Made by a program: the position numbers and the translations under genes. Source: Chlorops oryzae (Eukaryota > Arthropoda > Insecta > Diptera > Chloropidae). Taken from it: a stretch of 64,000 nt of DNA. Shown here one piece after another: positions 58,080 to 64,000 of the stretch; the stretch's first letter is position 1; every line of letters begins with the position of its first letter. The DNA lies in assembly GCA_020466095.1 (NCBI GenBank), contig CM035808.1, positions 5,350,822 to 5,414,821 on the forward strand, written 5' to 3'. Under the pieces are notes generated by a model, which had not been told where the DNA came from, did no database searches, and saw nothing but the letters and a program-made list of their open reading frames with translations.

Positions 58080-58330
58080 TAGGGCTCGGATTTTGTTAAC
58101 TTTTAAAAATTTAAAGCATACTTTATGGGGCAAAAGTTTTTCTTACCAACATTTTGTGAATAAGCTTAGCAAAGTTGAACTTCAAACTGCTTTTCGAACT
58201 TCCAAAAAATGCATATTGAAGTTAAAAATCGTTTTGAATCTCCACTTTGTGCGAATTGAAAAAAATTTTTACTCCATTAAGTATGCTTAATATTTTTAAA
58301 AGTGAACAAAATCCGAGCCCTGGTTATCAT
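58072..58330. mobile_element. hAT-like MITE family E, copy 5
   Basis: The element runs 58080-58322 (243 bp). It starts TAGGGCTCGGATTTTGTTAA and ends ...AAATCCGAGCCCTG. GTTATCAT lies on both sides (58072-58079 and 58323-58330), the left one shared with the adjacent family A element. Confidence 0.9.
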
Positions 58331-61082
58331 GTTTATGGGGTATTGAATATCTTAATATGAATTAGAAGATGTCCCAGAGCCGAACGTAATTCGATTCTCC
58401 TTGATCTGGAATAGGACTCCTTTTCGGAATTTTCTTGAGGTTGTGGTGTATGTCTTTGTTGGTTGCCGTATTAGCTTTCTAAGTAAAATTGGCATGCTTG
58501 GAAAGCAGCAATACCCTCTGTAAGAATCTTTGAGAAGGTTATCCCCTTTAAACTGTTCAAAACAAGCTTGATTTAACCATCTGTATTGGTAACTTTAATG
58601 ACAACTTCCTCGGTGGCTATTTCACTCATTATCGTTCTCTAGAAAAAGAGCTTCAAATTGCAGTGATCCAAAAGACATGCCCCGGTTCATAAACGAGTTC
58701 AACTGGTTCCAACGAATTGGTTACCAGCGAGGCACCTTCCTTCGTGGTGCCAAATTGGGCCCAAAAGCGGCCTAGGTGTGTCACTCTTGAAGGGGTGTAG
58801 TCCCATAAACCTTACATAGCCTAACCTTCAAGCCCAGAACTTTCATAAATCCCGCTCTTATCAGAGGTTCGCTTGGAGTGTTTTTTTATATTTTATTTTT
58901 TTGGAAAATATTATTTTTTAAAAGTTTTCATTTCAATCAAAAACCTTAAACTTCAAAGCCAGCATATTTGACCACCAGATCATCAATCCTCATATCACGA
59001 AAAAGGTACATCCGCATGGATACTTCTTGTCGTTGTCAGTACCGCACAGTGTTCAAGGAAATTGAACAGGATATTTGCGCTTAATCGAATTTCCATTTCC
59101 ATTTCCACTTCCACGTCCATTCCAATGACGTTCGAAGCGCACTTTGATACAATTTTTCCACGGATATATGTACAAACATACATGTCAGTTACATGGAAAA
59201 TTTGAATTTAGATTTCTGTTTATTCTTTAACCTCCTCGTTTCAAGCCACAACATGTCAAATGCAATTGTCGAACCCGTTCATTCATGTTCGCGCTTAGTG
59301 CAACATTCAAGACCTGCCGCCCCACAAAGTAAATGTGTATTCCAACCTCATAAACTTTAAACTCAATGTGAAGAGGAAAAGAAAAACAAAGAAACAAGAC
59401 AAAACGTAGGATGAGCAAAAAGCTCACAGCAGACAGGATTTTATACTCGTACACTCGTGCAATGGGTGAACATAAAAGATATGGGGTCACTGGAGTATGC
59501 CCCTCATTCGATCATTGATTTATTTATTTTTTAAATCCGATCAACTGGTGCGGATGTTGCCTTGCGTATACATGTAAATCGGGACACGTGAAAACCTCAA
59601 GCCAATAGCAATGTTTCCGGAACTGAATTGAGCGGAAATGTGCAAAAACTGTGATACGGGAATAATTCTTGTTTGACCATTAATATATTCATACCTTTTC
59701 GCTTTACTTTTTTTGTGTGTTTTTTTTTTTATTTTTCTTAAATTTATTCCAAAACGGTGGTGGATTATTGTGAGGACTGCACGATGACAATAAACTTAAA
59801 GCTCGCAGCTGAAGCTTAAGAAATTTTTTGACTAAAAGGACATTCGTAAGTTATTGTAGGGCAGAGAAAGATTAGTCGAAAAGTATTGTAGCACTATGAG
59901 TAGATTTTCTGTCCAATCGGAAATAGTTATATGAAATTTTTGAAGTTCGGTGTCCTCTAATGCTTTCTGACCGATCTGTGGCCACTTGCCCTCAAACCGT
60001 AATCGATGAGCTCCTTTTGGTGTTAACTTTAATCCGAATATTTCAACGACTTACTGTATCGACTTTACAGTTCAGTGATTTTTCTATGATACAATTATTT
60101 ACCTCACTTGACGTTTTTATGGTCGAATTTGTTGAGTAGAATAATCTGATTTATAATGAATATTCAAAAGCTTTTACCTATGAACGTTCGAATGCTTTAA
60201 GAATCGGTCCTAAATGCGAAGCAAAACCTTTTTCCATTAGTTTAATATACATACATATGTAGGTGCTCAATAGGAAAATTATCTATTCATCAAATTGATA
60301 TTGTTGCTTCATGAAAAGCTCTCAAAGTTAGCCATCCAAAAAATTCCAATAGGCCTGGAATGTTTTCAAACTTTTTATCCAAATTGATGGTTGATCTATC
60401 CTCGGAAATTGCTTAACACTCCTATTATTATTTGGTTGGTTTTTATAAATTGGCGCAGCATTTTAGGCAATATTTGTGCAGGCAAAACACAAAATACCTT
60501 TTTTTAAGGATATTTAATTCAATAACGTGTAGCGATAAAAACTGTGATTTCTAAAAAAAGTTTTATTTAATCTTTATTCGCTACAGAGATTAAAAGTACG
60601 TGGATTTGTCTGAAAGTCAAAAAAGCAGAAGATTTTTATTTATCGATTTATGCTTACAATTTAAGTATGCCTCGGAATTCTGAATATCGTAAAAAATGAT
60701 AGAACTGCAGGAATGTATTGCTTAAAAGAGATTCTTAAAATATCAAAATATAATGAACTCAAATGCAGTAAATTTTGTAGGTCATTTCAATCGAATAATT
60801 AATAGTGCTTTTTTGAAAATTAGACAGAAGAGATCTAAGGAAAGTATAAAAAATTAGAGCCGCAGTTTAGGGCAATATTTTGCGAGACTAAAACCACTAA
60901 AATTTCTACTTTTATATTATAACCGATATAAATAAATTACGTTGATAAATAACTTGATTTGGTCTAACCATGCTAAAAAGACGCTAATTCTAAATCTCTA
61001 TACAGAGATTAATACTGGATTTAGTCTTAAAGTACAACAAAACAAAATAATTTTTAATTTAAATCGAATTTGATAGCTTTAA
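58331..61082. other. Noncoding DNA
   Basis: GC-richer spots at 58620-58830 and 59030-59320 have overlapping frames on both strands without family features. At 60666 there is an isolated TATGCCTCGGAATT family A end with no partner. Confidence 0.35.
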
Positions 61083-61700
61083 CTTATAAGTATGCCTCGG
61101 AATTTGAATATTAAAAAATAAAAAAAAAATTCAAAAAAATATTCAAAATAAATTAAAAAAATCAAAAAATAATAAAAATTCAAAAAAAATGCAAATAAAA
61201 AATATTCTTTTAAAAATATTAAATACTTAATGGATAAAAAAAATTTATTGCAAAAAATTCAAAAGATTTTAAACTTCAAATGAATTTTGAAGTTCGAAAA
61301 TTTGAAGTTCAACTTGTAAGCTTAATTTCAAAAATGTTTAAAAAAATTCAAAATATGCTTTAAAAAATTCAAAAAATCATAATGAAATATGCTAAGAATA
61401 TCTATATAAAAAATGAAAAAAAAAATTAAAAAAAATTCAAAAAATATTCAAAAAATTCAAAAAAAATTCAAAATATTCAAAAAAAAATCAAACAAAAATG
61501 CAAAAAATTCAAAAATTGCACAGTCAAAAATTCCAAATTAGTATGCCTATTGAAATGTTGAATTGTCAAATTAACAAAAAAAAGCCTACTTCAGTGAATA
61601 AAATATTCAAAAAGCATAGTTAAATGCAAAAAAAAAAAATTCAAAATATTCAAAAATTCAAATAATTCAAAATATTCAAAATCCGAGATCTACTTATAAG
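61083..61700. mobile_element. hAT-like MITE family A, copy 4 (602 bp)
   Basis: The element runs 61091-61692. It starts TATGCCTCGGAATTTGAATA and ends ...AAATCCGAGATCTA, flanked by exact CTTATAAG duplications (61083-61090 and 61693-61700). It is in the opposite orientation to copies 2 and 3 and is about twice as long; the extra length is TTCAAAAAA-type low-complexity expansion. Confidence 0.9.
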
Positions 61701-64000
61701 TTTTCGATTTGCACCTGTGAAATTAAATTGGTTCTACCAGGAGAAGATTCAAGTGAATACAGATAAAGTGATGTTCTTCTTAATCCAAATTGTCCCCTTT
61801 TTTTAGACTTCATTTATTTGAATGCGGTTCAAATCGGTCCCGTTTAGCGGTAAACATACAAGTTAACTTTTAAAAATTAAAAAAAAAATCAGCCGGGATT
61901 AAAGTTCATTAATTATTCACCTAAAATAAAAGTCCATTTTGGCCTTCTTTTGTCTTAAACAATGTTATTTTTACAACCAACCGCCTCTTGGAATAATGCG
62001 GATTTATTGAAAAATAACAAAGTTATGGGTATCTTTAAGAATAGTCCCCATACACTTTTCTGAACAATTAAAAACCAGCAGTGGCGTTTTCAGATGAAGC
62101 AAGAGGAGTTCAGGGGGGCTGTGAACGAAATCCTCTGTATCCATGTACTACCTTTCAGGTCTAAGTTATTAAAATACCTTTTAGAGAGAAATATATTTTT
62201 TTTTCCTCATGGGCGCCTTTTCAGACCACTGTGCGACGTATACGTGATAAGAACGCTCAGTCTCTAACGTTGCTCATACGCCGGTATAATTCGCACTTTT
62301 CAGATTCGCATTAGAGATTATGAGAAAGTCTGTGACAAAATTTTCTTAAATTACACCAGCTTAATATAAGAGAACGAAAAATCCTATTAAAAAAAAGCAC
62401 AAGGTGTTTTTTTAAACGAAGCCCAATGTTTTTCATGTTAAGTCAAAGTCTTAAATTGTCGCATTAAGTTAATTTATTGTTTTTCTTTTGTCCTTTTTCA
62501 CTAGAATTCGGAGAAAAATTTACTTCCATTTAAACTCACAATAAAAATCTTCTTTAACCTTAACTAAATTTGTTTAGCTTTGATTTGTTTAAGGATTTAA
62601 TAATAATTCCAAATCTTTTGAGCTTTTTTCCTTGAGATTGACTAACGCCTTCTTGTTTCTTCTTCTTGTTGTCGTTTTTATGCTAAAAATTAACGGAGTT
62701 ACGACATTTTCATCACATATAAGTCTGAGAGCTTTCGAACATAATTCCTATGATAGTTGAAATGATGGCAAGTACAGTTTTCTTTTTCCGATGAATTGCT
62801 CAAGAAGACAATGACAAAATGGGAGATTGTGTCCATGGTATTGTGGTTGTGCATTTGCTCGGTTAGCCTTGTTACTGTCAAGGACATCACTAAATTTTGG
62901 CAATAGGAGCTTATGATTGTGTGAATAGCAATGAATACGGATGTGTGTATATTAGGGAAAATGAAAAGACCACAAATAGTTTTACTGTGCAAAACGACCA
63001 CAAAAACCCTACCAAAAAGAAAAAAAAAATAAAAAAAAACTGAAAAAAAGAAAAGGAATGGAATAGGACACCAAATGAGTTTGAATGTGGCATTCACGGG
63101 ATTCCCGTTGTGTACGACAAGCGAAGGTCTTTAAGTCACTTGTTCGTGTTGACATAAATCTTGACAGTTTAAGAAGTTCGCTTACGCCGATCATCAAGAT
63201 TGGGATGATTTCAATCAATCGAAATGGCATCGTTCTTTGTTGAGTTTCGAAAATTGAAACGTTGCTTGTCTTTTTGATAAAGTGCTGCAATTCACCGGCG
63301 GTTGAGCAACAAATGCCAGAGACCGACAAGTGTCATCGTAACAAAAGGACGTAGAAGAACACAAAGATTAAATTTAAAACCCTCAAGAGATTTTTTTATC
63401 CTTTCTTCAAAAAGTTATGTCGATGACTTCAATTCACACAGGCACACAACCCGCAGAAAAGTATTGAGAAAATATAACTTTTATGTCATCTTTTCAGTTG
63501 CAAGGGAAAGCCTTAAATTTTGAAAAGAATTTTTTTTCCATTAGTTCTTATACGTCTTCTCTTCATTTGCAAATGTTGGTTAAATTGAGTGAAATTTTTT
63601 CATTTTTTTTTTTCATTTTTAAGAAGCCATCCTTTGAATCCATAATAATTCATCAAAAAAGAGAGCCTGAAAACTTTAAAAATTACCTTAGCAACTGAAC
63701 TGTGAAAAAATGCCAAGCTTTAAATGCTTTCAGCTCTTTAAGGACTAAACAGTTACCACAAAACCACTTCACTTTGGCTAGACCATACGTTATCGACCGC
63801 TCGTCGTTTAACAGACCGTAACGTATAAAAGGCGAGGAAATTACACTTCCATGGAAGGCAGAAAAGAAGTCCAAGTTCAAAAGTCTTGCTCAGGTTGAAT
63901 TGAAAAGAAAATGAGAACGTTCTTTTAGCCTGACTCTGAAATCCTTTGGCGTTAGACCAATTAAGCGAGAGGGTAGACTGTGCGAAATGTTGATGGTGTC
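61701..64000. other. Noncoding DNA to the window end
   Basis: No exon accepted. Frames of 106 and 132 codons on the minus strand at 62699-63329 overlap each other, are rich in F from T runs, and have no recognisable family features. A slightly GC-richer area at 63090-63360 shows no splice-bounded exon. The rest is AT-rich. Confidence 0.35.

Noticed and set aside
59227..59490. Candidate N-terminal exon of Nmdar2 (hydrophobic start, then VLNVALSANMNERVRQ)
   Set aside because: No donor in the required phase 1 follows, and the resemblance to an ATD first strand is only a few residues; the plus strand is equally open.

Overview
This is a gene-poor, AT-rich, repeat-dense stretch of a fly (Diptera, higher Brachycera) nuclear chromosome. 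The evidence is spliced genes with GT-AG introns, two proteins very close to their Drosophila orthologues, tRNA-derived SINEs, a non-LTR retrotransposon fragment and many short inverted-repeat elements (MITEs). Abundant TGTA-type microsatellites and kilobase-scale noncoding tracts fit a larger-genome fly (tephritid- or calyptrate-like) better than Drosophila itself; that is an inference. I see no prokaryotic operon, CRISPR array or viral gene cluster.

Genes. (1) 5779-5871 (+) is a last coding exon encoding the C-terminal TPX2 motif of a spindle microtubule-associated protein, possibly the mei-38 orthologue. (2) 11417-12403 (-) is the complete coding region of ribosomal protein SA (stubarista), in two coding exons. 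A noncoding first exon with a TCT/5'TOP start lies near 12673, and the second intron carries a convincing box C/D snoRNA. (3) 14677-14791 (+) looks like a 5'UTR/start exon of an unidentified gene. (4) 33536-39154 (-) is an NMDA-type glutamate receptor NR2 subunit (Nmdar2), resolved here into nine exons (950 residues plus stop). The N-terminal exon(s) with the signal peptide were not found, so the first intron may run for much of 39.2-64 kb. RpSA, Nmdar2 and mei-38 all map, as I recall, near the tip of the Drosophila X, so the window probably belongs to Muller element A.

Repeats make up most of the rest. Many elements are defined here by terminal inverted repeats (TIRs) plus exact target-site duplications (TSDs): hAT-like with 8-bp TSDs, PIF/Harbinger-like with TTA, TTAA-flanked (piggyBac-like) and TA-flanked (Tc1/mariner-like). 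Several are nested. The densest pile-up is 14.8-16.9 kb. At 57.73-58.33 kb two different hAT MITEs sit in tandem, separated and flanked by three copies of the same 8-bp target. Satellite-like DNA includes a 0.7-kb tract of only A and T (2.99-3.70 kb), a 43-bp minisatellite of about 20 units (42.25-43.15 kb), a TGTA array (46.03-46.26 kb) and a TTAAC array enclosed in a TIR element (55.4-55.8 kb).

No wholly new gene system is evident. The strongest new-looking observations are the intronic snoRNA, the MITE architecture with internal empty-site controls, and lineage-specific ligand and pore residues in the NMDA receptor subunit.
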